From contig NC_050471.1 of assembly GCF_013373865.1 (NCBI RefSeq), positions 17,355,047-17,419,046 on the forward strand: a stretch of DNA of 64,000 nt. The letters run 5' to 3'. A program made the position numbers and the translations under genes. Origin of the DNA: Monomorium pharaonis. Lineage: Eukaryota > Arthropoda > Insecta > Hymenoptera > Formicidae. The number at the start of each line of letters is the position of its first letter. Position 1 is the stretch's first letter. Of this stretch, positions 23,454-34,039 are shown in pieces. The notes under the pieces are model-generated. The model worked only from the letters and a program-made list of their open reading frames with translations. It was not told the DNA's origin and searched no databases.

Positions 23454-24947
23454 CCCAGATAATCATTTCTGCTGTGACAAATATTGGCAACAGATTCTGT
23501 TGCCAAGAAAGTAGGAAATGAGGAACATATCTTGTCATTGCAAACACTATTAGCAGACATTCAGCAAATATTTTAACAATGTCTGTCATCAGAATACACA
23601 ACAAAATAATAGGTAACTGCGAGCAGATTTATTAAAAGTATTGCTGACAAATTGACGACAAACATCAAAGTGCAAACAATGTTAGCAAATTGCTTATAGA
23701 AATGCAATAACATTTGTGCGTCAAAGTACGCGACAGATTGATACCAGAAACGCAGCAGATTTGTCGAAATGTCAAATTGGCAATAAAAAGCCCGGCACTG
23801 TCGATAGGCGGCCTACTCTCTCGGGAGTAAAATGCAGTCAATTCGCTACATAGGTTCGGAGAGACGCTATTAGCGCTACCAGCATCAGTCCATCTTCATT
23901 ACTTATTAAAAGTAGAACAAGGATAAACTGCTGCTGATAGCGCTAATAGCGTCTCCCCGAACGCACCCATAAAGACAACTCGCAACGCGGCTAAGGTAAG
24001 CAAAAGTTACCTTCCTTTGCTGCGCTTGCGGTGTCCGATGTAGTGGAGGACCGCCACATAATACTTTTATAATACAGGACTGGTAATATTTTTATTTTTT
24101 TGGAATGATATTTAACTCCAAGAAATTTAGTGAAATTAATTGCACCTAGAATAGTTGATATATCTGCAATATGAAGGGTGTAAGCGAGGAAACGAATCTT
24201 TTGTCGTAGAGGAATTGAGCGGTTTTTTCGCGCTCATTGCAGGCAGAGAGAGAGAGTGCCATCCGCGTTCACGATTTTGCGGAGGGGATTGGCGGAGCGA
24301 GATGAACGCTTACGTGCTTTGCGCAATCGCGCGTGGCGTTTGTTTGTCTTACGAAGGAAAGCGCGATTGTTTTTACTCTGATCGTGTATACAAGGCGTTG
24401 TTGCTAACCGGGATCCTCTGTTATTATGCCTGGTTGCTGGGGCATTCAAAATGTTCCGATCGGTCTCGAACAAAGGGAGAAAATAGATAGGTCAATTAAG
24501 GCCTCCTTATAGGAAATATTAAATGCTAAGGAGGGAGTGGGAGGTAAATTATTCAATCTGTTCTTACTCCTGAATTAATAAATCTTCCAAAGAGATTGTT
24601 TACATCGATTCTCAAATAAAATTATAACTGTGAAAACGAAAAGATGCGACAAATCTGTCGTCCACCTGTCATCATTTACGAATACAGATCTGCTGCATAT
24701 TTAGTGCAAATCTGCTGTGAGTTTACGTTGCAACATCTGTTCTCAATTTACTGCGTGAATTTGTACTGCTAGTGACAGACCTGTTCTGATGTTGCACCCA
24801 ATTTGATATCAAGATTTGATGACAATTTTTGCTTCTAATTAAGGTGCACTCGAGGACACAGTAGGCCATAGTTTTGACAGTCGGATTCTGCAAAAAATTT
24901 TTAGCAATTTAGTCTGCTGACAATTTGGTAGCAAATGGTTAGCTGGG
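23454..24947. mobile_element. CCCAG-ended element, 1.5 kb
   Basis: The left end CCCAGATAATCATTTCTGCT and the inward-read right end CCCAGCTAACCATTTGCTAC match. ATT flanks both sides (23451-23453 and 24948-24950). Near each end the interior has words like GCAGATT, GCTGACAAATT and TTTGCTG. The middle holds a MITE (23853-23969) and a GC-richer patch (24150-24490) with an unidentified 111-codon open frame. No transposase was recognised. Confidence 0.55.
23853..23969. mobile_element. PIF/Harbinger-like MITE
   Basis: The arms GGTTCGGAGAGACGCTATT and, inward from the right, GGGTGCGTTCGGGGAGACG then CTATTAGCGCTATCAGC are inverted repeats of about 38 bp. The GGGTGCGTT style of end is typical of the PIF/Harbinger group, from memory. 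It sits inside the CCCAG-ended element. Confidence 0.6.
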
Positions 24948-25215
24948 ATTGTGATGCAAAGTCTACTCGATTTTTGTCGTGTTTCTGTTAATGTTAGTTG
25001 AAATGGCAAACTGTAATTGCTTGCTGTCCAACTTTTGCCAGCATAATATGTGTCAAAATTTTTCAGTTCGTGCTCTCGGCAGGTTTGGCTATCTGAATAT
25101 GACAATATTTATTCGATACGTGTTAAACACGCAAATTATATGTATTTGATACGCATCTGTAATTGCAAATACGCGTTTATAATGTGTTCTGTCATATATC
25201 CGTACATATATATAT

Positions 25216-25359
25216 CCCACACAGCACACTTTATCCTGAGGATATCTTCATGTTATCGAGATATCCAATTGGACATATTGCAATTCCATGGATGTCTTAC
25301 GGTTATTGCGATATCCCTCGGATATCTGATGGATATTGCGATATCCTGTGCTGTGTGGG
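25216..25359. mobile_element. CCCACACAGCAC MITE, GATATCC words
   Basis: A 144-bp element has perfect 13-bp inverted ends (CCCACACAGCACA / TGTGCTGTGTGGG). It is flanked by ATAT on both sides. The interior is a chain of GGATATC/GATATCC words. It is a compact member of the CCCA-ended class. Confidence 0.75.
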
Positions 25360-26214
25360 ATATTACAAATAGTTTAAAATAATAAAAATGATTTTATACT
25401 ACTTATATATTTTTAAAATGTTAAAGTGTTAGCATTTTGACATTTTTTTATACGTTCGGCCGATGGTCCAAAATCAGTCACATCATTGCTTGACAATTCT
25501 AGCAACAAATAATCTTTTTCCGTTTCTTTTTGTGCTAATCTCGTCTCTTATGCCTCGAACAAATCACGGTTATTTCTTTTTTCCATATAACATAAATTAC
25601 TTTTTTTTTCCTCGTCCTTATATAGCCTCTTATCAGAAGCGTGTGATGACCCCTCAGCGTATTTCTGTGGTGTACGTTTTTACAATTTACATAGATATAC
25701 GGGACTTACAGTTTAAATTTCGGCCGGTTCCGAACGATCTGATTAGAGCCTAATAATTTATTATTATGTAACCTTAAAAAGAACACAATGAAATACGCAT
25801 TAATTATACAGCAATTACATACAATAATTGTATGGAAATTCAAATCTATTACAAAATAAAAAACTTACCTTTGACTCACTATTTAATATAAATTATTTTT
25901 CACTATATAATTAAAATATGTTTGCTGTTCTACACTTAGATAATAGAAATGTGACTGAAAAACATCGTTTAATGATTTATTGAGATCAGTGGTGCTACTA
26001 CGATACGCCATCTTATTACATTTCGTTAAATATAATATATCAATTACGCGTTTGATACATTTATCATTATGTAATATGCGCAATATATTTGCTGTATATT
26101 ATATACGTATTTCGACTTGAATATTTCATACTTATTGCATTAATTACGTATTTAACATATTATATTTGATATGAAATGAAACGCAATGAAAATGCAATAT
26201 TGTTACGTATTTAA
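25360..26214. other. AT-rich spacer
   Basis: No gene was recognised. Short open frames here have no family motif and are rich in hydrophobic residues from the AT bias. Confidence 0.4.
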
Positions 26215-26782
26215 TAGAGGAAGTGCGCCGGTTGTGGGCACGCTCTAGTTGTGGGCACCCCTACGTAAATTTGGACAGCAAGCATACGTTACTGATCTGA
26301 GTACTGAAAAACGTGTATGTTGACGATACGCAGTTTTCGTGTTGATACCGAAACGAATACACGCATTTGCGTAGTAGCTGTGAGCATAGTAAAAATTATT
26401 TGCAATAAATAAACAGAAAAGTGATTTTCTATTCTTTTCGAAGTGCGATAAATCGGTGTGAATTCTTTCAACAAGGTAAGTGTTTTTATTGTGTTTGCAG
26501 TGTTGTTTTTGTATTTTGTGATTTCATTTCGTATTCAACCAAAATTTTTGCACCACATAATTTGTTAGTCTTTTGGAAAAATAGCTGCCATTCCCGGTTA
26601 TGAGCACCTTCATGTAACCGGTTGTGGGCACCCTTGTTTTTTTTCATTTAATGCGTGTGTTTGGTTGAGAAACTGCGTAATATCGTTCTTTATGTTGACG
26701 TAACGTATTTTATCACTGTTTTTATGCATTTCACGCATTTTTAGCCACGTCAACCTCGGAAAAATCATTTGATTAAAAAAAC

Positions 26783-26983
26783 ATGGATTTTAATGCGCTG
26801 TTGCAAGCCATTAAGTGTTTTTTAACGGACAATAAACCTGTCAAAGGGACTGCTAAAGTATATGGCATTCGGAGCAGTCTGCAACGCTATTTGAAGAAAA
26901 TGGCAGCCCAATTTGACGACATTTCATCCGGTGAAGATGGTGTTTTGTTGGAATTCGTCTGGACCTACTGCCACGGAAATTGA
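26783..26983 (+). pseudogene. Pogo-like transposase N-terminal HTH fragment
   Basis: It starts MDFNALLQAIKCFLTDNK and continues GTAKVYGIRSSLQRYLKK. This is the pipsqueak-type helix-turn-helix of the pogo/Tigger/CENP-B group (residues about 5-42). After residue 55 it runs out of the family pattern and meets TGA at 26981-26983. The catalytic DDE region is missing, presumably by the internal deletion that made the element non-autonomous. Confidence 0.65.
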
Positions 26984-27114
26984 CCGTCGCAAACTCTATT
27001 AAATGCAATGGATGCAATCGTCTGGTGCATTTAAAATGCGCTGATATGCGTGCCAGCTACTTCACATGCAAGCATTGTGCCTTTGATTTCGAAGATGAAG
27101 AAAGCGATGAGTAA
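26976..27114 (+). pseudogene. Pogo-like transposase C-terminal zinc-finger fragment
   Basis: In a frame overlapping the end of the helix-turn-helix fragment, KCNGCNRLVHLKCADM and YFTCKHCAFDFEDEES are followed by TAA at 27112-27114. The spacing C-x2-C, H-x2-C, C-x2-C resembles a PHD-like C-terminal finger seen on insect pogo-type transposases, from memory. It is the 3' remnant of the same gene as the N-terminal fragment, joined by deletion with a frame change. Confidence 0.55.
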
Positions 27115-27463
27115 TGTGAAAACGTTTCATCTTTTTTTGTTCTTTTTGCCAGTGAAGGCTTCTAAAATAAATAAATTTTTATTTTCTCTTTATTTGTGGT
27201 GGTTTTTCTTCATATTTTTCCATTTTTAGCGAATTTTTCAAGGGTGCCCACAACCGGGTACAAATTTTTTTTTGTCCAAAAATTGTCACTTTACTAAATT
27301 TTTGATAAAATTTTTCTAGTTGAAGAAATCAATTTAGTTCCTTCACTGACAGTTAGCTAAGGCCTCTAGCTTTCTACTGGTACACATATGTCTGCATAAT
27401 ATGCATTTAGTCAAAAATTATGAGCTAAAAACAAAACGGTGCCCACAACCGGCGTACTTCCCC

Positions 27464-27850
27464 TATATATTTGTAATGAAAGGTGCTGTGGGGGTATCTT
27501 AAATTTGAAAAAAATTTCCAAATTTGTCAAATTTTTAGGTCCGCCATTTTGAATTTTGCATTTTTGACATCAAATTTGTAATCAGCAACCCCAAAAACTT
27601 TTAGAAGAATATTTTTGTGTAAATTTGTACATTTTGATTCTACGTTTATATTATAGATATTTTAGGCCCGCCATTTTGAATTCGTCACTTTGAATTTTGT
27701 ATTTTCTGCATCAGATTTGAAATCCGCGATCCCTAAAACCCTTATACGCAAATTTTGACATTAATTGGATAAAAACTGTCCAATTTATAAGTGTTGGGGT
27801 CCTAAAAAGACCACATTCCGTCAACGACGTGACAAAATAGGTCAAGCGAG
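27464..27850. repeat. Two copies of a CCGCCATTTTGAATT repeat
   Basis: Segments at about 27535-27605 and 27661-27745 share CCGCCATTTTGAATT, TTGTATTTT/TTGCATTTT and CATCA(A/G)ATTTG followed by AATC. This is a dispersed non-coding repeat type. Confidence 0.5.
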
Positions 27851-28440
27851 AGTTAAAACATCTTTTAGATATGGTTGAAAGACGTCCTAAAGTTGTCATA
27901 AAACCGGCTTTTTAAGACGTCTTCTAAAAATGTCTTAAAAACTTCTTTAAGACGGCTCTTAAGACATCTTTAAAACGTCTTCTGATATATCTTAAAGACG
28001 TCTTTATGAGAATTTTTTAAAGACGTCTTTAAGACATTAAAAGCTGTTTTAGAGATGTCTAAATTATTATATTTGCTTGGATTTAATGTGAGATCTAAAC
28101 GGGAACATAGATCTTATTGGATTTTATTGGATCTCTATTTTAACCTGATCTAATAAGGTCTAATAGGATCTATGTATGAATATAATATTCTATATATTAT
28201 ATCATATTCTATCATATCTCAGTAAACATCAATATCTTGTAGAAATCGAAAAGACATCTTACTCAAGATGTCTTCAAGACATTTCTAAAAGATATTTAAG
28301 AAAATTTTGTTGAAGATAAATCTTCATAAAATTTCTAAAACATCTGAAAGACATTTTAAAAGATGTCTTTAAAATTTTCGAACTAGACATGCCAAAGATA
28401 TCTAAATGAAAGATCTATATAAGATATCTCATATCTTTCC
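27850..28440. repeat. AAGACGTCTT word repeat
   Basis: The stretch is a dense succession of AAGACGTCTT, AAGACATCTT and TTTAAGACG words, many of them self-complementary. It resembles the interiors of the CCCA-ended elements, but I found no ends for it. Confidence 0.6.
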
Positions 28441-28493
28441 CTGACCAAAAGCCTAATATTAGGCTTATAATTAAATTGACCGAAAACACTATA

Positions 28494-28650
28494 GACGGAA
28501 TTCATAGACCGATCTTAAGTTCAAGAATTGTCTTAAGTCTAGCTTTGAGCCAACTTGAGACTTTACTTAATCAATGAAATAACAGCATTGACGTCTTAAG
28601 CTCGTGTTTAAGATGGGTCTTGAATAAGATTCGACTATGAATACCGGCCT
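28494..28650. mobile_element. Inverted-repeat MITE
   Basis: The left arm GACGGAATTCATAGACCG...TCTTAAG and the inward-read right arm GGCCGGTATTCATAGTCG...TCTTATTC are diverged inverted repeats of about 45 bp. It is non-coding. Confidence 0.45.
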
Positions 28651-29300
28651 ATATATTCGTTTAGCTAAAATTCTTTTATCATGCATTTATATGCATTTAT
28701 TTCGAAATAAATTGAAGTTATTTTGTATAATGACATTTTATATACTGTCTCATACAAAGTGCGACATAATTATGTTTTTATATGCATTTTTCAACACATT
28801 TTTATAATTATTTTAATAATAAACAATAATATAAAGTTTAAATATAGCAAAAAAAATAATCACTTATTTTTTTCTAACTGGAAGCTTAATATTAGGCCCT
28901 AGAGTGATGTCATCTTCGTAGTTCATCTCACTGACAAGGATAAAAATGTTTTAGGATAAAAATTAAAAATTAAGACTAAAAAAGCCCCAAAAAAGGCTGG
29001 TCCTTTAGTTTAAGTGTTAAAGATGTCTTTTATACATATATCTTGAAGAAAAATTCTAGAATTACGTTAAGATATCTATAATATAAACGTCTTTATATAT
29101 TTATTATTACTCAACATAAAAAAAGACATTTTAAATTATAATTTAATAGCTCATGTGGCTGTGAAATATCCGCCACAATACAATGTGCATATACGCGAGC
29201 AACATCCGCAGCCACGTAGTTCGCGGAACCGCCGCTATAAACGACAACGCGGTGCTGCCTTTCTCGTGATGTAATTTACGAGAGCGGTCACCACTTGGAC
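28651..29300. other. AT-rich spacer, then a GC-richer patch
   Basis: No gene was recognised. At 29285-29303, GCGGTCACCACTTGGACAC resembles the end motif of the motif-array elements at 32052 and 63549. Confidence 0.35.
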
Positions 29301-29325
29301 ACCCTAAGAGCAAAAAGTCGACTTT

Positions 29326-29424
29326 GGGTGCGTTTCGATATTCACTGCCAGTACTGAAAATCTATAGTTTACGTCACATACACTGTAGAATTTCAGTATT
29401 GACAGTGAATATCGAAACGCAGCC
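29326..29424. mobile_element. PIF/Harbinger-like MITE, 99 bp
   Basis: The inverted ends are GGGTGCGTTTCGATATTCAC and, inward from the right, GGCTGCGTTTCGATATTCAC. TTT flanks both sides (29323-29325 and 29425-29427). The 3-bp duplication and the ends fit the PIF/Harbinger group. It interrupts the AAGTCGACTT words of copy A. Confidence 0.75.
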
Positions 29425-29570
29425 TTTATGTTGACTTGAAGTCAACCGTAACTGTGACTTGACGTAAAGTCGACTTTTGTTAAGGACGAAAATCGACTTC
29501 AAGTCGACGAATGTCCCAAGAAACGCCGATTTCCCGTCATGACGAAAAGTTATTTTCCGTCAACTTTAAA

Positions 29571-30053
29571 CATAGAGCTTGTATTAATGGAGGGACCATT
29601 GCTATATGCCGAAGTCCGCGCGGGGAGAATTGACATGAATATATTCTCATATATTTTGTCTTTTTTCGTGTTGGACATCCCCACCACTCCATTTTCTAGA
29701 AGAAAAGAAGCGCCACACATACGAGCAGTACGACAAGTACGAGCCTACTTACTTGGTGTCTACTTGGGCCTTGGGCTGTTACAATTAGTACAAAAAATTT
29801 TTACATACGAAAGTAATACATTCATTGATTGGCATGCATCTTTTAGATTCTAAATTATGTACCACTTAATGAATGCACAGTGTTATCTTTGTAAGCAATT
29901 TTTTTTATACGAGTTCGAGAATCGTATAGTTCAGATTGTATAATTACGAACCTGTTCCCACACGAAAAAGGACAGAATATATCCACCTCTCTGTCGATTC
30001 TCCTTGCGCGCGTCGCGATGCACCAAGGCCCCTCCATTAATACAAGCTCTATG
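29571..30053. mobile_element. TIR element with 8-bp target duplication
   Basis: ACTTTAAA lies directly before (29563-29570) and after (30054-30061) the element. The inverted ends are CATAGAGCTTGTATTAATGG plus AGGG, and the arms stay similar for about 100 bp. An 8-bp duplication fits hAT or P; the CAT start slightly favours P. Nothing recognisable is encoded, so it is non-autonomous. Confidence 0.8.
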
Positions 30054-30167
30054 ACTTTAAACGTCAGATTTCAGTCAACTTTCTACGCAGGTCGAAAACG
30101 CGAGAATTTTAGATGCAAGTATATTTTTAAGGTTATGAGTAGATGTTTAACTTGTCCTGTCAAATAT

Positions 30168-31689
30168 CCCAGATAGCACAGGACGTCCTCAGGATCATCC
30201 TGAATATGTCCCGGGATGTCCTGGGATCTTGTCAGGATATAATAGTTGTATTATTGTAAATATTTTATGTATAAATTTGACTTTTAAAGTAAGTTTAGAA
30301 TGTTAAATTCTGTAATAGTATTAATATAAATTGAAATTTTACTCATGTCTTGAGGACATCCTTGGGATGTCCTGAGGATATATGTATTCTAGCTGAAAAC
30401 GTTATTCTTAAAATATTGTATAAAGAGTTTCATTAGCTACAAAATGTCTGAAAATAAACTAAATATAATGACTGTATAAATACCAGACATTTTAAATAGC
30501 CTAGAATGTTCTAAGAATATGATATTCTGAAAGTCCTCAGGACGTTCTAAGAGAGTCTTCAGGACATCCTACGAAAGTCCTCAGGACATCCTAAAATAGT
30601 ATTCAGGGACATCCTGGACGTATAGTAATTTTTGAAAAAGACGGGTAAATTAATATAGCAAGTGAGAAATCTTTGAATATCGTACGTATTTCTAGAATGT
30701 ATTGCAAAATCAAATGTGTAAAAATGTTGACTTCAAAGTCAGATTGAATGTCTACATTTATTGAAACAATATGGCATATTAGCAATACTAAAAAATTATA
30801 AAAGATGACATTAAATAATTTTTTTATTTTATTTTATACAAACGGCGCAAAAACAGTTTTTTTAATAAGTTATTCCACATGCTATTTCGCGCGCATATGT
30901 AAAAATGATTTTAAAAAACTGTAAAACTTTATATTTATTTATAAAAATATAAGTTAATTATATATGTTTCATCCTTCTGACAACATCTACTGTAATGATC
31001 TATAACAAATATGTATGCATAAACAAGAAATACTCATGGATCATCACGAAGCGTTAGGAAGCGTATGGTCTTCGAAGTCAAGCATCGTCGGCGATGGTTG
31101 ATACTTGGATGGGTGACCGTTTTCTTGGGTACAGAGATTAAACATGCTTTAACAGGTACAACTGTCGCTGAAACATGTATAGTCTCTTCTTCCTCTTACA
31201 AAATTATTGTAGAGATAATTTGAACTTTTAATTTTTTGTTAAAGTTTTTTTTCAATTCTCAAAAACTGTTAAAAATACTTAGAAATATTTAAAAAATTTT
31301 CTAAATTAATCGGAATTTTTTATTTTTTAAATTTTTCTGAGAAACGTTTCAATTCTTACAAAAAATCAATACATTTATCAAAAATCCGAAAAAAAAAAAA
31401 TCTAAAAAATCTGACAAAAAGTGGTCATTGTTTGCTATTCCTGAGGATGTCCTGAGGAAATCCTATGATATCCTTAGAACATCCGATGGACTGTCCTCAG
31501 GATGTCCGATGGACTGTCCTCAGGATGTCCGATGGACTGTCCTCAGGATGTCCTGAGGACTAAAAAGTGGCGCTCGTTTGCTATTCCTCAGGATGTCCTG
31601 AGGATGTCCCGGGATAAAATCAGGATGTCCTCAGGATATCCACGAAGTCCGTCCTGGACGTCCTGAGGACGTCCGTGTGCTATCTGGAA
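30168..31689. mobile_element. CCCAGATAGCAC element, GTCCTCAGGAC words
   Basis: The ends are CCCAGATAGCACAGGACG and, inward from the right, CCAGATAGCACACGGACG. Both flanks of the interior (30180-30240, 30350-30620, 31440-31680) are chains of GTCCTCAGGACATCC words. The middle carries a 5S-derived fragment. The uninterrupted site is visible in copy B of the host repeat (near 47280-47290), so this is an insertion. No coding capacity was seen. Confidence 0.75.
31045..31147 (+). repeat. 5S rRNA-derived sequence (SINE-like)
   Basis: GAAGTCAAGCATCGTCG, then GGTTGATACTTGGATGGG and TGACCG, reproduce the 3' half of eukaryotic 5S rRNA, including the internal promoter box C region, with several changes. 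The 5' part is missing or diverged, so it is not a working 5S gene. A 5S-derived SINE or a captured pseudogene is likely. Confidence 0.65.
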
Positions 31690-32978
31690 TGAGAAAAAAT
31701 TTACGAGAATTATCGAAACGTCAGAGAAATAGACGTACTTTGCTATTTTATCATCGTAATTCTGAATTTCCTGTTTCAAACAGTGATCATATTATGGTAG
31801 TGGTATTCTTTCCAAGTCATCTGCAAGAGTGGATATTTGCCTATGTTTGAAATGGCCACGCGTAAGTTTGACCACGTTCGAAATGGCCACGTTTGGAATA
31901 GCCACGTTTGGAATAGCCACGGGAAACATTGCACGGAGTTCAATTTACCCACGTTCGAAACGGCCACGTTCGGAATGGCCACGTTCGAAACGATCGCGTT
32001 CGTAATGGCTACGTTAAAAACGGCTACGTTCGAAACGGCCATGTTTGGAACGAGTGACCTTCACTTGGACACAGTACAATTGGACACAGTGCAAATGGAC
32101 ACGGTGCAAATGGACACAAAATAATGTACACGTTTCAAATGGACACGGTTTATTTCGACACAGAAATTTTAGACAGTAATTTTGTACACAGGAACAATAA
32201 ATTTAAATTACAATTAGACAAATTACAATTTAGACACGATAAAAATGTACACCGTGCAATTGGACACGTAAAATTACACCGCAAAGTTGTACACCGCCAA
32301 ATTATACACTGTAAAGTTGTACACTGCAAAGTTGTACACCGCAAACTTGTACACCGCAAAGTTGTACACCGCAACCCAGGGAGAAACGCGAGATCGGATA
32401 GACATCGAGCATACGTCTATCAGACGCATCTAAGCTAGATCGATAGACGCATCTAGATAGACGTCGAAGTGACCTTTTTCAGACGCGTATAATAGACCTT
32501 CTGTGTAACCTTATTATAGACGTTTAATAGACGTTCTGCGTAACGTATTATAGACGTATAATAGATTTACCTCTACACGGAGAGAATTTTTTCTTAGAAT
32601 TTACCCTCAAAATCAGTGGTAGTCATGGGACAACACGGACTTTGAAGAGTTTTAGTAAAATTTGATAAAATTTTACTGAAATTTAACCAAAACATTTTAC
32701 AATATAGAATAGTTTAGTTAATAATAATAATAATACTTTATTCTCTTCAGCAAATTACAGCCAAGAAGGGGACTTGGTTTACATAGAGTCTAACCATTCA
32801 TCCATCCATCCATCCTTTCGTATAGTTTATCCTCTCCTATTACCCTATCTCCTCACTAACCCCTTTTCTCTTCCTACAGTTCAACCTTCTCACTTATTTA
32901 ACATATACTTTAATATACAAAAAGAAACACTTACCAGCATAAATATTTCCAAATATAAATATAAATATAAATATAAAT

Positions 32979-33654
32979 TGTGACAAAAGAAAAGAAAGAA
33001 AGGGAGGAAATAGAAAGTTTCCCTGACGTCATCGCTCGATTTTGCTCCTCGGGGTTCGCCGAGGACTCTATGCTCGATCGTTTTGTCCTGGTGTTGGTGA
33101 CCCTAAATGTAGAATGGTAGTAATAGTCTAAATGTTGCGCGACGCGCCGAAAATCGACAGGTCGTATCGACATGTATCGACTCCATAGATCGTGGAGCCC
33201 CGAAAGAAGCCGAGCCGTGTTGTAAGCACAGGGGAAGGAGATACTTCCCTTCCGTCTGTTGAAGCGGCGAGTCGTCGGTGCGCGGGGAGCTGTCTTGAGT
33301 TGCGAACGAACAAATTATAATTAAATATAGTGGAGTGGTGCCGGTGGAGACGAACCGTTGTGAGATTGTGATCCGGGGCCATGTAAATTGTGAGTTAAAT
33401 AAATTCATGTCTCCGTCTACTCTCAGTAGTCTTGCAATCGATTATTACTTGGGTCCTCCAATGGAACCCGCCTTGTGAGTCTCGTCCTTTCCCATCACGT
33501 GTGTGGTTATCAGTTCCGTTAACTGATTGGCGCCCAAATTTTATTCGGAATAGATAGACTTTAAATTTAATAAAATTATAATCAGTAAGAACTAGAGCCC
33601 TGCCAGCCGAAGGACCCCGGCCGCGGCAGGTGAAGGTTAAATAATACCGTCTCA
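32979..33654 (+). mobile_element. Solo LTR-like insertion, 676 bp
   Basis: It starts TGTGACAAAAGAAAAG and ends GTCTCA, with AAAT immediately before (32975-32978) and after (33655-33658). Removing it rejoins the low-complexity 3' region of the LINE. It contains GAGTTAAATAAATTC, a likely polyadenylation signal, and TTGGCGCCCAAA about 125 bp before its end. The 4-bp duplication fits a Gypsy-type LTR. The flanks are AT-rich, so the exact ends carry some doubt. Confidence 0.6.
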
Positions 33655-34039
33655 AAATATACATATACTATCGTACAAAAGAAATACCACGGATCTAACA
33701 ACCTATCAAAAACGCTCTGTTACCTTATTTGGTCTCTATAATACATTCTATTAATTTACTACATACTATATACTATATACCATATGCTATACAAACTATA
33801 TATCATATAATACATACTACATATCATATATCCTATTATCACAGATTTCTCTCTTTTCCTTACGGTCAATACAGTCTTCTTTCCTATCACATTTATACTA
33901 CCCGTCTCTTATATCGTACCCTGTCTCCTATACACTTAAATACTAAATACTTCTATATACTACTACTTACTGCTACTACTACCTTTCTTTAACATTGCTT
34001 TAGCATTTACTCCATGGGTCCTTCTCCTTTGTTCCTTGA

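Larger units (their letters stand above)
26217..27463 (+). mobile_element. Pogo-like transposon, internally deleted
   Basis: TA flanks the element on both sides (26215-26216 and 27464-27465). The inverted ends are GAGGAAGTGCGCCGGTTGTG and, inward from the right, GGGGAAGTACGCCGGTTGTG. Inner copies of GTTGTGGGCACC lie near 26250, 26620 and 27240. The 1247-bp length is too short for a full transposase. Only the N-terminal helix-turn-helix and the C-terminal cysteine-rich end remain. The sequence CAACAAGGTAAGT near 26470 may be an old 5' intron donor. Confidence 0.8.
29302..31824 (+). mobile_element. Unnamed repeat, copy A (left part)
   Basis: It begins CCCTAAGAGCAAAAAGTC followed by AAGTCGACTT words, and then carries sequence shared with copy B at 46851-47358 (inverted). 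The shared sequence includes AAGTATATTTTTAAGG (about 30110), TTTAACTTGTCCTGTCAAAT (30149 onward) and GAGAAATAGACGTA. It is interrupted by a 99-bp MITE, a 483-bp element and a 1.5-kb CCCAG element, and continues past the 31825-41170 nest as 41171-41237. A peptide fragment QRNRRTLLFYHRNSEFPVSN can be read at about 31717-31776. I do not recognise the family. Confidence 0.6.

Noticed and set aside
24155..24490. 111-codon frame in a GC-richer patch
   Set aside because: No recognisable domain; it lies inside the CCCAG-ended element and a similar frame is open on the other strand.
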